Shown here: piece after piece, positions 43,141 to 52,445 of the stretch | How the letters are laid out: each line of letters opens with the position of its first letter | How positions within the stretch are numbered: the first letter of the stretch is position 1 | Assembly: GCA_014649355.1 (NCBI GenBank) | Contig: BMSW01000009.1 | Coordinates: forward strand, 151,104-215,103 | DNA length: 64,000 nt | Direction: 5' to 3' | DNA from: Streptomyces althioticus | GTDB lineage: Bacteria; Actinomycetota; Actinomycetes; Streptomycetales; Streptomycetaceae | Program-made: the position numbers and the translations under genes | The notes under the pieces: model-generated | The model's input: only the letters and a program-made list of their open reading frames with translations | Told to the model about the DNA's origin: nothing | The model's database searches: none

Positions 43141-43158
43141 GATGGCAACGGTGCCATC
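43141..43158. promoter_or_regulatory. Inverted repeat between xylF and the ROK gene
   Basis: GATGGCA-ACGG-TGCCATC has perfect 7-bp arms, centred about 108 bp upstream of xylF and 7 bp after the ROK stop. It could be an operator of xylFGH or a weak terminator for the ROK gene. Confidence 0.4.
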
Positions 43159-43164
43159 CGTTCT

Positions 43165-44376
43165 CTAAGTGAAGGCAGGCGTGGAGGCCGCGAGGGACCC
43201 CGTCGCAGTTCCGTCCAGAAGGGTCGAATCGCCCATCTCGCTCAGCGCCAGCGCGAGGGCGCCGAGCACCTCGGCGCGGCCTCCAAGTGCCCCTGGAAGC
43301 ACGGACAGTTGGCGCGCGGCGCTGGGGATGGCGTAGCGTCCCACGGACTCCCTTATGGGGCCAAGGACCAGCTCCCCGGCCTCCGCGAGATCACCGCCGA
43401 GGACGACCCGGCTCGGGTTCAGGAGGTTGCACAGATTGGCCACACCGCTGCCGATGTGGCGGCCCACGTCGGCGATCACCCGACGGCATCCCGGGTCGCC
43501 GTCCCTGGCCATCCTCACGACGCCTTCCATGGTCAAGTCCGTGCCGTGGCTGGGCTGGAGCAGCGGCAGCACGTAGCGCGCGGCCGTGAAGGTCTCCAGG
43601 CAGCCGCGGTTGCCGCAGCGGCAGACCGGGCCGGACTCGTCCAGGGTGATGTGTCCGATCTCGCCCGCCGTGCCGCCCGGGCCGCGGTAGATCTTCCCGC
43701 TGATCACCAGACCGGCGCCGACACCGCTGGCGACCTTGATGTACGCCAGGTCGCGCACGCCCCGGCCGCTGCCCCAGACCATCTCGCCGAGGGCGCCCAG
43801 GTTGGCGTCGTTGTCCACGTGCACCGGCACGCCGAGCCGCCCCCGCAGCTCCTCGGCGGGGCGGGTGCCGGACCAGCCGGGCAGGATCGCGGTGGACCCG
43901 AGGGTGCCGGACTCCACGTCGATCGGTCCCGGCACGCCGAGGCCGACACCGGCGACCTTGGACCGGTCCACGCCGGTGGCCTCGATCAGCCGGTTGACCA
44001 GCTGTTCCGCCCGGTCGAAGCCCTGCGAGGAGGAGGCGTCCACGTCCAGCGGCTCGGACTCCTCCGCGAGCACCTGATGGGCGAGGTTGCCCACCGCCAC
44101 CCGCAGGTGGGTGTGGCCGAAGTCGACCCCGATGACGATGCCGGCGTCCCCGCTCAGCGATACGCTGCGGGCCCGGCGTCCCCCCGAGGAGGTGGGGGTG
44201 ACCTCGACCGTCCCGCCCTCCTTCAGTTCCCGGACGATGTTGGAGACCGTGGCCGCGGACAGGCCGGTCGTCCTCGCGATCTCCGCCTGGGTCAGGGAAC
44301 CCGCCAGACGTACTGCTCGGACGACCCGCTCCAGGTTGGCTCGGTGCAGCGACGACTGCGACCCCGGAGTCTCCAT
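43165..44376 (-). CDS. rok7B7: ROK-family transcriptional regulator, Rok7B7-type, 403 aa
   Basis: ROK regulators combine an N-terminal winged helix-turn-helix with a sugar-kinase-like domain that senses sugars. The HTH is at about residues 24-75 (SLTQAEIARTTGLSAATVSNIVREL). The kinase-like part has IGVDFGHTHLRVAVG, GVGLGVPGPIDVESG and the zinc motif CRCGNRGCLE. In S. coelicolor the equivalent protein, Rok7B7, sits between the xylose and N-acetylglucosamine transporter operons and controls carbon use and antibiotic production; the same flanks are seen here. The ATG at 44376 was used. It is read in the same direction as both operons. Confidence 0.88.
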   Translation of the reverse strand: METPGSQSSLHRANLERVVRAVRLAGSLTQAEIARTTGLSAATVSNIVRELKEGGTVEVTPTSSGGRRARSVSLSGDAGIVIGVDFGHTHLRVAVGNLAHQVLAEESEPLDVDASSSQGFDRAEQLVNRLIEATGVDRSKVAGVGLGVPGPIDVESGTLGSTAILPGWSGTRPAEELRGRLGVPVHVDNDANLGALGEMVWGSGRGVRDLAYIKVASGVGAGLVISGKIYRGPGGTAGEIGHITLDESGPVCRCGNRGCLETFTAARYVLPLLQPSHGTDLTMEGVVRMARDGDPGCRRVIADVGRHIGSGVANLCNLLNPSRVVLGGDLAEAGELVLGPIRESVGRYAIPSAARQLSVLPGALGGRAEVLGALALALSEMGDSTLLDGTATGSLAASTPAFT

Positions 44377-44424
44377 TGACTCTCACCCTCATCCCTGGCC
44401 CGCGTCACCCTGGGGCGACGAGGC

Positions 44425-44434
44425 CTTGTACAAG
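44425..44434. promoter_or_regulatory. Short palindrome upstream of the ROK gene
   Basis: CTTGTACAAG is a perfect 10-bp palindrome 49 bp upstream of the ROK start and could be an autoregulatory site. It is short enough to arise by chance. Confidence 0.3.
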
Positions 44435-44530
44435 TTATGAAGTCCAAGCTCCGCTGAATCGCCCAGTGCCGTCAAGACCTTGACAGAAATCGGTTCCAGG
44501 CCGTGTCCGGCCGACTACGTGCGGTGCGTC

Positions 44531-44578
44531 ACAGGGGTCCGGCCCCGGAGAGCTGTCTCTCCGGGGCCGGACCCCTGT
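44531..44578 (-). terminator. Very strong hairpin terminator after ngcG
   Basis: A perfect 22-bp stem (44531-44552 with 44557-44578) with a CTGT loop begins 28 bp past the ngcG stop and separates the ngcEFG transcript from the ROK gene. Confidence 0.85.
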
Positions 44579-44605
44579 GTACGACGGGTGGAGCGACGGC
44601 GTGCG

Positions 44606-45514
44606 TCAGCGGAAGGTCCCCTGCGACACCGAACCGGCGATCCGCCGCTGGAAGACGCAGTAGACGATCAGCACGGGCACCACCGTGATCACGATGGCCG
44701 CGAACAGCGCGCCGTAGTCGATGTCGTAGACCTGTGAGGACGCGTAGGCGGCCATGCCCTGGGTGAGGACCCACATGTCCTGGTCGGTGTTGAGCGCCAC
44801 CGGCAGCAGGAACTGGTTCCACAGGCCCAGGAAGTTGAAGATCGCCACCGCCGCCATGCCCGGACGGGCCATCGGCAGCATCACCTGGAAGAACGCCCGC
44901 CAGTCCCCGGCACCGTCGATCAGCGCCGCCTCGTACACGTCGTGCGGCAGCGACCGGAAGAACGAATAGAGGAAGAACATCGTGAACGGAAGCGCGAACG
45001 CGACATAGGTGAGAATCAGTCCTGGACGCGTGTTCAGCAGCCCGAAGTTCTGCAACTGGAAGAAAAGCGGAACGATCGCCAGGAAGACCGGAAACGTCAG
45101 GCCGGCGAGCATGACGTAGTAGATCAGCCGGCGGCCGGGGAACTCGAACCGGGCGAGAATGTAGGCGCACATCGCGCCGAGCAGCATCACCAGGATCAGT
45201 GCCGAGACCACGACGATCACGGAATTCAGGAAATACCTTCCGATGTTCGCGTCGGTCCACGCGTTCGCGTAGTTCTCGACCCGCCAGTGATCCGGCAGCG
45301 AGAACGGCGACGAAAGGATCTCGCCGGTCGATTTGAACGACGACATCAGCACCCACAGCATGGGCACGATCACGACCACGGACCACACGATCAGCAGGGC
45401 GTGCGAGATCGCCGCGAAGCGGCGGTCGCTGCTCGCGGCGACACGCGTCAGCCTCCGGTCCCTCACCGGTTCACGGTCACCGGCCGTCTTCCGGTCGGCG
45501 GCGATGACGCTCAC
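44606..45514 (-). CDS. ngcG: CUT1 sugar ABC transporter permease, NgcG-type, 302 aa
   Basis: MalG-type membrane subunit with six transmembrane helices. The EAA loop is VYEAALIDGAGDWRAFFQVMLP, and the C-terminus IAGSVSQGTFR is typical of the class. The GTG start overlaps the ngcF stop. In Streptomyces NgcEFG imports N-acetylglucosamine and N,N'-diacetylchitobiose and uses the separate ATPase MsiK. The position next to the Rok7B7-type gene supports that assignment. Confidence 0.87.
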   Translation of the reverse strand: MSVIAADRKTAGDREPVRDRRLTRVAASSDRRFAAISHALLIVWSVVVIVPMLWVLMSSFKSTGEILSSPFSLPDHWRVENYANAWTDANIGRYFLNSVIVVVSALILVMLLGAMCAYILARFEFPGRRLIYYVMLAGLTFPVFLAIVPLFFQLQNFGLLNTRPGLILTYVAFALPFTMFFLYSFFRSLPHDVYEAALIDGAGDWRAFFQVMLPMARPGMAAVAIFNFLGLWNQFLLPVALNTDQDMWVLTQGMAAYASSQVYDIDYGALFAAIVITVVPVLIVYCVFQRRIAGSVSQGTFR

Positions 45515-46572
45515 CCGGCACCTCCCTCGGCTGCGGCACGCCGGGCTTTCGGCCCGGGTGCCTTCCTCTTGCTCTCGCCCTCGCCGCCGCCCGTGAGGCG
45601 GTTGACGAGGAACACCAGCGCCGCGAACACCAGGGTGACGACGGCGAGGACGACGCCCATCGCGGTGGCGTAGCCGAACTGCTGCTTGGCGAAGGCGACG
45701 TTGAACAGACGCTGGCTGATCGTCAGGGTCGAGTTGTCCGGACCGCCGTTCGGCAGCATCGCCTGCACGTAGACGAACGCGTCGAGGGCGGCGATGCCCA
45801 GGTAGATGTACGCCGTCTGCACGCTGTCCCGGATCGCCGGCAGGGTGATCGAGACCGTGGTGCGCAGCCGGCCGGCCCCGTCGATCCTCGCCGCCTCGTA
45901 CAGCTCGGCGGGGACCCCCTTGATCGCGGCGATGAAGAGCACCGCGTAGAACCCGACGAGCCCCCAGACGATGACGAACATCAGGGACGGCATCGCCGTC
46001 GCCTTCTCGCCCAGCCACGCGAACGTCTCGAACCGGTCGAGGCCGAGGCCCGTGAGGACGCCGTTGAGCAGACCGGCGTTCGGGTCGTACATCTGCGCCC
46101 AGATCAGACCGACGATGATCGCGGGCACGACGTACGGGAAGAACGAGACGATCCGGTAGAACGACGCTCCCCGGATCCCTCGGACGGGGCCCTTGCTCGG
46201 CCCTCCCAGGGTGATGGCCACGGCCACCCCGAGGGCGAGCGTCAGCGTCACCAGCGGCACGAAGACCGCGAGGAGTGCGACGTTGCGCAACGCCTTCAGG
46301 AACACGTCGTCCTGGAACATCTTCGTGAAGTTGTCGAAGCCGACGAAGGTGTAGTCCGGGCTGAAGCCGCGCCAGTCGGTCATGGCCCAGAAGATCGCCT
46401 GGCCGAACGGGATCAGGACGAAGATCACGAAGATGGCCAGCGGGACACCGAGGAACGCGAGGAAGAACGTCACCCGGTCGAAGGTGAACTTGCGGCGCCG
46501 TGGGCGCCCACCGCGAGCGGCCGGCTCGGGCCGGCGGCTCGCGGTCTCGGCAGTGGGGATCGTGTCCTTCAT
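45511..46572 (-). CDS. ngcF: CUT1 sugar ABC transporter permease, NgcF-type, 353 aa
   Basis: MalF-type membrane subunit. A basic N-terminus (residues 1-30) is followed by six hydrophobic helices, with the EAA loop at about ELYEAARIDGAGRLRTTVSITLP. A charged tail of about 25 residues rich in Lys, Arg and Ala closes the chain. It begins 7 bp after ngcE and overlaps ngcG by GTGA. With NgcE and NgcG it forms the N-acetylglucosamine/chitobiose importer. Confidence 0.87.
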   Translation of the reverse strand: MKDTIPTAETASRRPEPAARGGRPRRRKFTFDRVTFFLAFLGVPLAIFVIFVLIPFGQAIFWAMTDWRGFSPDYTFVGFDNFTKMFQDDVFLKALRNVALLAVFVPLVTLTLALGVAVAITLGGPSKGPVRGIRGASFYRIVSFFPYVVPAIIVGLIWAQMYDPNAGLLNGVLTGLGLDRFETFAWLGEKATAMPSLMFVIVWGLVGFYAVLFIAAIKGVPAELYEAARIDGAGRLRTTVSITLPAIRDSVQTAYIYLGIAALDAFVYVQAMLPNGGPDNSTLTISQRLFNVAFAKQQFGYATAMGVVLAVVTLVFAALVFLVNRLTGGGEGESKRKAPGPKARRAAAEGGAG

Positions 46573-46579
46573 CGCGCTG

Positions 46580-47989
46580 CTAGCTGACCTTGACCTTGTC
46601 GACGGAGTCGTCCTCCCGGACCTTGTCGGAGATCTTCTGCAGGGCGGAGGTCAGCCCCTTGCCGTCGAGGTCACCGGCGAGGAACGAGTTCCACGGCACC
46701 AGCTGGTCGGTGTTCATGCCGTAGGTCTCGACGAACATGTAGTTGAAGATGTTGGTGCCCGCGGCCTCCAGCATCGTCGTCTGCGAGACGAGGGCCGTCG
46801 ATCCGTAACCGTCGGCGGGCACGGTGCCCTTGACGATCGTCGGGGCCAGCTTCGTCTTCGAGAAGTTGGCGGCCGCCTTCTCCGACAGCATCGCCCGCAG
46901 CACCTCCTTGGCGCCGGCCGGGTTCTTGCCCTGCCGGGGCACGATGAACGGCTCGCCGGCGGCCGCGCGGAGCGACTCGTAGGGCAGCGCCGGCTTGTCG
47001 GTGAGCGTCATCGACGGGAAGCCGGTCATCTGGAAGTCGGCCTTCGTGGCCTTCTTCATCTCGTTCTCGATCCAGCCGCCGGACGGGTAGAGCAGCGCCT
47101 TCTGGTCGTTGCTCCAGATCGCCTGCGCCTTCTGGAACTGGGTGCCGGAGCCGCCGGGGACGAACATCTTCTGCCTGACCATGGTCTCCATGACCTTGAT
47201 GACGCCCTGGACGGCCGGGTGCGACCAGCAGCCCTTCTCCAGGTTCTCCAGGGCGAGCCGGACCTCGTCGCCGCCCTCCTTGATCGCCGAGTCGATCAGG
47301 AGCGTGCGGTAGTAGGTCGCCGCCTCCTTGCCGTGGACGAAGAGGTACTTGCCCTTCTTCTTCGCCTGCTGGCCGAGGTCGAGCGCCTCGTCCCAGGTCT
47401 TCGGCGGGGTCCAGCCGTTCTCCTCGAAGAGCGTCTTCGAGTACCAGACGCCGTACACGGTCATCACGTAGTTGAGCGCGACGAACTTGTCCCTGAACGT
47501 GCCGGGGTCCTTGACGCCGGGGTAGACGATGTCGGCGATCTTCTTGCCTTCGTAGGTGTTGGCCTCGAAGAGGTCGTCGAGCTCCTCCAGCTGGTCGAGG
47601 ATGCCCAGGAAGCCGATCTGGTCCTCACCGGAGTTGTCGATGAGGTCCGGCGGGTTGCCGCCGACGAAGCGGGGCTGGAGCTGGGGGGCGATGTCGACGA
47701 CCGGGTCGACCTTGACCTTGAGGCCCTTGACCTGGCTGCCGAGCACCTGGTTGGTGTAGTCGACGTAGTCGGTGCCGTAGCCGCCGTCGAAGATGGCCGC
47801 CTCGACCGTGGAGTTCGCGGCGACACCGAACGGGTTCGTGGCGCTCTTCTCGCCCTTCGGGCCGCTGCCGCCGCCGCTGTCCTTGCTGGAAGGAGAGCTG
47901 CACGCTACCGCGAACGATCCCACCGCCGCGGTGGCGATGGCCCCGCGCAGGAGCGTCCGCCTGTCAAGAGAGCCGGCACGAATGGTCAT
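46580..47989 (-). CDS. ngcE: N-acetylglucosamine/chitobiose-binding lipoprotein, NgcE-type, 469 aa
   Basis: The receptor carries a Tat-like signal (DRRTLLRGAIATAA) leading to lipobox FAVAC (Cys30), so it is probably exported folded and anchored as a lipoprotein. A Ser/Gly linker and a large solute-binding domain follow (GGNPPDLIDNSGEDQIGF, GVWYSKTLFEENGWTPPKTWDE, YPSGGWIENEM). The family and its flanking permeases match NgcE. The ATG at 47989 has an upstream GAGGATG. Its promoter probably lies about 370 bp upstream under a dre-like site (48357-48372), giving a long leader. Confidence 0.87.
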   Translation of the reverse strand: MTIRAGSLDRRTLLRGAIATAAVGSFAVACSSPSSKDSGGGSGPKGEKSATNPFGVAANSTVEAAIFDGGYGTDYVDYTNQVLGSQVKGLKVKVDPVVDIAPQLQPRFVGGNPPDLIDNSGEDQIGFLGILDQLEELDDLFEANTYEGKKIADIVYPGVKDPGTFRDKFVALNYVMTVYGVWYSKTLFEENGWTPPKTWDEALDLGQQAKKKGKYLFVHGKEAATYYRTLLIDSAIKEGGDEVRLALENLEKGCWSHPAVQGVIKVMETMVRQKMFVPGGSGTQFQKAQAIWSNDQKALLYPSGGWIENEMKKATKADFQMTGFPSMTLTDKPALPYESLRAAAGEPFIVPRQGKNPAGAKEVLRAMLSEKAAANFSKTKLAPTIVKGTVPADGYGSTALVSQTTMLEAAGTNIFNYMFVETYGMNTDQLVPWNSFLAGDLDGKGLTSALQKISDKVREDDSVDKVKVS

Positions 47990-48356
47990 CTCTGCATCCT
48001 CACTGATCGATTGGCTCGGTACGGGTGTGCTGCGTGTGCGCCCGCCGTGGCCGGACCGGTCCCGCGCCGGCCGTACGTGGGGCGTTGTCGCCGTCGTCTC
48101 GGAGCCGCGGTGCGGCGCCGGTGATCAGCTGAGCGATGCCGGCGCGGAAGCCGCCGGGGCCGGAGCGGTGGTCGCACCCCGCCTGATCAGATCGCCATGG
48201 CCTACGCCGGAAGTGGATCCCATGCTCAAGTCCTCGCCTTCTCCAGGACTCAGGCGGTGAACCGGATCCTCCGGCACCGCGTTCGGGTCAAGCTGGGTCG
48301 TGCAGGAAGTGCGGCTGGTACGGGGCGGGTGCGGTGAAGATTGCCCCGGAGTGCCG

Positions 48357-48389
48357 ACAGGTATAGTCCACTTCACGCCGACGGAGCAA
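48357..48389 (-). promoter_or_regulatory. dre-like DasR site overlapping the ngcE promoter
   Basis: Read on the minus strand, AGTGGACTATACCTGT (48357-48372) matches the 16-base DasR element A(C/G)TGGTCTAGACCA(C/G)T at 13 positions. A promoter TTGCTC (48384-48389), 17 bp, CTATAC (48361-48366) overlaps it, so DasR binding would block transcription. DasR is the GntR-family regulator of N-acetylglucosamine uptake in Streptomyces, which fits the genes downstream. Confidence 0.6.
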
Positions 48390-48561
48390 GATCGAATGCA
48401 AGGTTCCCCATACGTCTTTTCCGAGTTGAGACCTCGCGGAAATAAGAGCCTCGGGCACCTTACGCAACGGAAAAGTCCGCGCCATCGCTTGCGAATGCCA
48501 CAATCAACCCCTTGACATCAAAGACCACTTGACCCACTACTGGTCCTTGCGCACTGCAATT

Positions 48562-48573
48562 GACAACGTTGTC
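48562..48573. promoter_or_regulatory. Perfect palindrome upstream of GH92, possible operator
   Basis: GACAACGTTGTC is a perfect 12-bp palindrome with central CG, LacI-like in style, ending 23 bp before the GH92 ATG. It would sit in the 5' leader or over the promoter. Confidence 0.45.
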
Positions 48574-48596
48574 CAGCGCAGGGAGGGTGCTCGCGC

Positions 48597-51500
48597 ATGC
48601 AACAGAGGGTTCGGCACAGATGGGGAACGGCGGTCGTCGCGACGACCGCCTTCGCTTTGGCCGCGGGCTCGCAGGGTGTCGCCGTGGCGCTCTCCGAGGC
48701 GCCGCCGAAGACCGACCGGGAGTTCTCCTCGTCGTTCGAGTCCGGGGACCCCGCCCCGGACTGGCTGAACACCGTGGAGACCACGCGCGGCGGCGGCAAG
48801 CGCGCCTCCGGCGTGAACGGCGGGTACAGCGCCGGGATACCCGGCAACGTCACCGACCATGTCACCGAGGTCCGCGCGAGCGCGGAGAACACCGACGGCC
48901 GGGAGGTGAAGGAGCACCTCGTCGACAGTCTGTCCAGCACCAAGTGGCTGGCCTTCGAGCCCACCGCCTGGCTCGAGTTCGACTTCGACGCGCCGGTCGA
49001 GGTGCAGCGCTACGCCCTCACCTCCGCCAACGACCACGAGGAGCGCGACCCGCGCGACTGGACCCTCAAGGGCTCCACCGACGGGGAGGACTGGACGACC
49101 CTCGACACCCGCACGGGTGAGACGTTCGAGGAGCGCTTCCAGACGAAGACGTACGCGCTGGACGCGTCCGTCGTCGGCGAGTACCGCCACTTCCGGCTGG
49201 AGATCACCAGGAACGGCAGCGGCGACCTCGTGCAGCTCGCCGACGTGCAGTTCGCGGCCGGCGGCGAGGACGAGCCGGAGCCCGAGGACATGCTGTCGCT
49301 GGTCGACCGCGGCCCCACCGGCTCCCCGACCGCGAAGGCGCGGGCCGGCTTCACCGGCGTACGGGCGCTGCGCTACGCGGGCCGGCACCTCGCCGACGGG
49401 CGGGCGTACTCGTACAACAAGGTGTTCGACGTCAACGTGAAGGTCGAGCGGGACACCCAGCTGTCCTACCGGATCTTTCCGTCGATGGCGGACGGCGACC
49501 TCGACTACGACGCCACGAACGTCGCCGTCGACCTCGCCTTCACCGACGGCACCTATCTGAGCGACCTGCGCGCCACCGACCAGCACGGCTTCCCGCTCAC
49601 CCCGCGCGGGCAGGGCGAGTCCAAGGTGCTGTACGTCAACCAGTGGAACAACGTGGTCTCCCGGATCGGGTCGGTGGCCAAGGGCAGGACGGTCGACCGG
49701 ATCCTGGTGGCGTACGACTCCCCCAAGGGCCCGGCGAAGTTCCGCGGCTGGCTGGACGACGTGGCGCTGAAGCAGGCGCGGCCCGAGCCGCCGAAGGCGC
49801 ATCTGTCGGACTACGCGGTGACCACCCGCGGCACCAACTCCAGCGGCAGCTTCTCGCGTGGCAACACCTTCCCCGCGGCGGCCGTGCCGCACGGCTTCAA
49901 CTTCTGGACCCCGGTGACCAACGCCGGTTCCGACAGCTGGCTGTACGAGTACGCGGCGGGCAACAACGACGACAACCTGCCGACGATCCAGGCGTTCAGC
50001 GCGAGCCACGAACCCAGCCCCTGGATGGGTGACCGGCAGACCTTCCAGGTGATGCCGTCGGCTGCGGAGGGCACCCCGGAGACCGGCCGTGACGCGCGCG
50101 AGCTGGCCTTCCGGCACGAGAACGAGACCGCCCGGCCGTACTACTACGGGGTGCGGTTCGAGAACGGCGTGAAGGCCGAGATGGCGCCGACGGACCACGC
50201 GGCGATGATGCGCTTCACCTACCCCGGTGACGACGCGAGCGTGATCTTCGACAACGTCACGGACCAGGCGGGGCTGACGCTGAACGAGGAGGACTCCTCC
50301 TTCACCGGCTACTCGGACGTGAAGTCCGGCCTGTCCACCGGCGCCACCCGGCTGTTCGTCTACGGCGAGTTCGACAAGAAGGTCACCGGCGGCGACTCCA
50401 AGGGCGAGCGCGGCCACCTGCGCTTCGACGCCGGCAAGGACCGCACGGTCACCCTGCGCCTGGCCACCTCCCTGATCGGCGTCGACCAGGCGAAGGACAA
50501 CCTGCGCCAGGAGATCGGGCGCAAGACCTCCTTCGAGAAGGTCAAGCGGGACGCGCAGCGCCAGTGGGACCGCATCCTCGGCAAGGTCGAGGTCGAGGGC
50601 GCCACGCCGGACCAGCTGACCACGCTCTACTCCAGCCTGTACCGGCTGTACCTGTACCCGAACTCGGGCTTCGAGAAGGTCGACGGAAAGGACAAGTACG
50701 CCTCGCCGTTCTCGAAGATGCCGGAGCAGGACACGCCGACCCACACGGGCGCGAAGATCGTGGACGGCAAGGTGTACGTCAACAACGGCTTCTGGGACAC
50801 CTACCGGACGACCTGGCCCGCGTACTCCTTCCTCACCCCCTCCAAGGCCGGTGAGCTGGTCGACGGGTTCGTGCAGCACTACAAGGACGGCGGCTGGACC
50901 TCCCGCTGGTCCTCCCCCGGCTACGCGGACCTGATGACCGGCACCTCCTCGGACGTGGCGTTCGCGGACGCCTACGTCAAGGGCGTCGACGGCTTCGACG
51001 CGAAGGCCGCCTACGACGCGGCGGTGAAGAACGCCACCGTGGTGCCGCCGTCGTCCGGTGTGGGCCGCAAGGGCATGGCGACCTCGCCGTTCCTCGGTTA
51101 CACCAGCACCGAGACCCACGAGGGCCTGTCCTGGGCCCTGGAGGGCTACCTCAACGACTACGGCATCGCCAAGATGGGCGAGGCGCTGTACGAGAAGACC
51201 GGTGACAGGCGCTACAAGGAGGAGTCCGCGTACTTCCTCAACCGCGCCCAGGACTACGTCAAGCTGTTCGACGCCGAGGCCGGCTTCTTCCAGGGCCGGG
51301 ACCTCGAGGGCGACTGGCGGGTGAAGTCCTCCGCGTACGACCCGCGCGTCTGGGGCTACGACTACACGGAGACCAACGGCTGGGGTTACGCGTTCACCGC
51401 CGCCCAGGACAGCCGGGGCCTCGCCAACCTGTACGGCGGGCGCAAGGGACTCGCCGACAAGCTGGACGAGTACCTCTCCACGCCCGAGACGGCCTCCCCG

Positions 51501-52403
51501 GACCTCAAGGGCTCCTACGGCGGCGTCATCCACGAGATGATCGAGGCGCGCGACGTGCGCATGGGCATGTACGGCCACTCCAACCAGGTGGCGCACCACG
51601 CCCTGTACATGTACGACGCGGCCGGGCAGCCCTGGAAGACGCAGAAGAACGTGCGTGAGGTGCTGTCCCGCCTCTACACCGGCAGCGAGATCGGGCAGGG
51701 CTACCACGGCGACGAGGACAACGGCGAGCAGTCCGCCTGGTACCTGTTCTCCTCGCTCGGCTTCTACCCGCTGGTGATGGGCAGCGGCGAGTACGCCATC
51801 GGCTCCCCGCTGTTCACCAAGGTCACCGTGCACCTGGAGAACGGCCGCGAGCTGGTCGTCAAGGCGCCGAAGAACAGCGCGAAGAACGTGTACGTGCAGG
51901 GCCTGAAGGTCAACGGCAAGCGGTGGAACTCCACGGCGCTGCCGCACTCGGTGATCGCCAAGGGCGGAGTGCTCGAGTTCGACATGGGTCCGCGCCCGTC
52001 GGCGTGGGGCACCGGCAAGAACGCCGCGCCGGTGTCGATCACCCAGGACGACGAGGTGCCCGCCCCGCGCGAGGACGCGGTGAAGGGCGAGGGCCCGCTG
52101 TTCGACAACACGTCGGAGACCGCCGCCGCGGTGACCGAGGCCGAACTGCCCGTGGAGAAGGCCGCCGCGGCGGTGCAGTACACGCTGACCTCCGCCAAGG
52201 CCGGCGAGGCGCCCACCGGCTGGGTGCTCCAGGGCTCGGCGGACGGGAAGACGTGGCAGGACGTGGACCGGCGGGCGGACGAGTCCTTCCGCTGGGACAG
52301 GCAGACCCGCGTCTTCTCGGTGGCGAAGCCGAAGCCGTACGAGCACTACCGGCTGGTGCTGACCGGTGAGGCGACGCTGGCGGAGGTGGAGCTGCTGGGC
52401 TGA
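48597..52403 (+). CDS. Secreted GH92 alpha-mannosidase with two discoidin-like domains, 1268 aa
   Basis: GH92 enzymes are calcium-dependent exo-alpha-mannosidases that trim N-glycans or mannans. A Sec signal peptide covers residues 1 to about 31. An F5/8-type (discoidin-like) domain follows at about 90-230 (TAWLEFDFDAPVEVQRYALTS, DPRDWTLKGSTDGEDW). A linker beta-domain (about 240-400) and the GH92 module (about 403-1130) come next, with TFPAAAVPHGFNFWTPVT, TSSDVAFADAYVKG and the catalytic-Glu region GDEDNGEQSAWYLFSSLGFYP. A second discoidin-like domain closes the chain. The ATG at 48597 has GGGAGGGTG upstream. It is divergent from ngcEFG and likely feeds on mannose-bearing glycoproteins or fungal wall mannans. 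Confidence 0.9.
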   Translation: MQQRVRHRWGTAVVATTAFALAAGSQGVAVALSEAPPKTDREFSSSFESGDPAPDWLNTVETTRGGGKRASGVNGGYSAGIPGNVTDHVTEVRASAENTDGREVKEHLVDSLSSTKWLAFEPTAWLEFDFDAPVEVQRYALTSANDHEERDPRDWTLKGSTDGEDWTTLDTRTGETFEERFQTKTYALDASVVGEYRHFRLEITRNGSGDLVQLADVQFAAGGEDEPEPEDMLSLVDRGPTGSPTAKARAGFTGVRALRYAGRHLADGRAYSYNKVFDVNVKVERDTQLSYRIFPSMADGDLDYDATNVAVDLAFTDGTYLSDLRATDQHGFPLTPRGQGESKVLYVNQWNNVVSRIGSVAKGRTVDRILVAYDSPKGPAKFRGWLDDVALKQARPEPPKAHLSDYAVTTRGTNSSGSFSRGNTFPAAAVPHGFNFWTPVTNAGSDSWLYEYAAGNNDDNLPTIQAFSASHEPSPWMGDRQTFQVMPSAAEGTPETGRDARELAFRHENETARPYYYGVRFENGVKAEMAPTDHAAMMRFTYPGDDASVIFDNVTDQAGLTLNEEDSSFTGYSDVKSGLSTGATRLFVYGEFDKKVTGGDSKGERGHLRFDAGKDRTVTLRLATSLIGVDQAKDNLRQEIGRKTSFEKVKRDAQRQWDRILGKVEVEGATPDQLTTLYSSLYRLYLYPNSGFEKVDGKDKYASPFSKMPEQDTPTHTGAKIVDGKVYVNNGFWDTYRTTWPAYSFLTPSKAGELVDGFVQHYKDGGWTSRWSSPGYADLMTGTSSDVAFADAYVKGVDGFDAKAAYDAAVKNATVVPPSSGVGRKGMATSPFLGYTSTETHEGLSWALEGYLNDYGIAKMGEALYEKTGDRRYKEESAYFLNRAQDYVKLFDAEAGFFQGRDLEGDWRVKSSAYDPRVWGYDYTETNGWGYAFTAAQDSRGLANLYGGRKGLADKLDEYLSTPETASPDLKGSYGGVIHEMIEARDVRMGMYGHSNQVAHHALYMYDAAGQPWKTQKNVREVLSRLYTGSEIGQGYHGDEDNGEQSAWYLFSSLGFYPLVMGSGEYAIGSPLFTKVTVHLENGRELVVKAPKNSAKNVYVQGLKVNGKRWNSTALPHSVIAKGGVLEFDMGPRPSAWGTGKNAAPVSITQDDEVPAPREDAVKGEGPLFDNTSETAAAVTEAELPVEKAAAAVQYTLTSAKAGEAPTGWVLQGSADGKTWQDVDRRADESFRWDRQTRVFSVAKPKPYEHYRLVLTGEATLAEVELLG

Positions 52404-52416
52404 TCCACGCCCACCT

Positions 52417-52445
52417 GGCGGGTCCGGACCTGGTCCGGGCCCGCC
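52417..52445 (+). terminator. Hairpin terminator after GH92
   Basis: GGCGGGTCCGGACC pairs with GGTCCGGGCCCGCC (one wobble; innermost bases must open to form a loop), followed by GTTTCC, 13 bp past the stop. Confidence 0.65.

Larger units (their letters stand above)
47990..48596. other. 607-bp divergent regulatory gap between ngcE and GH92
   Basis: This is the largest gene-free stretch in the window. It holds the dre-like promoter of ngcEFG (48357-48389), a TTGACA hexamer (48512-48517) and a perfect palindrome (48562-48573) in front of GH92. The stretch from 48400 to 48570 is AT-rich for the genome. Open frames on the minus strand such as 48125-48376 lack ribosome sites and are not counted as genes. 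Confidence 0.5.

Noticed and set aside
48125..48376. 83-codon minus-strand frame upstream of ngcE
   Set aside because: It overlaps the dre-like promoter region, has no ribosome site and a Pro/Ser/Ala-rich composition without family features.
48522..48545. Second dre-like pair AGACCACT ... ACTGGTCC upstream of GH92
   Set aside because: The half-sites are in the wrong order and eight bases apart, so they do not form the contiguous 16-base DasR element.
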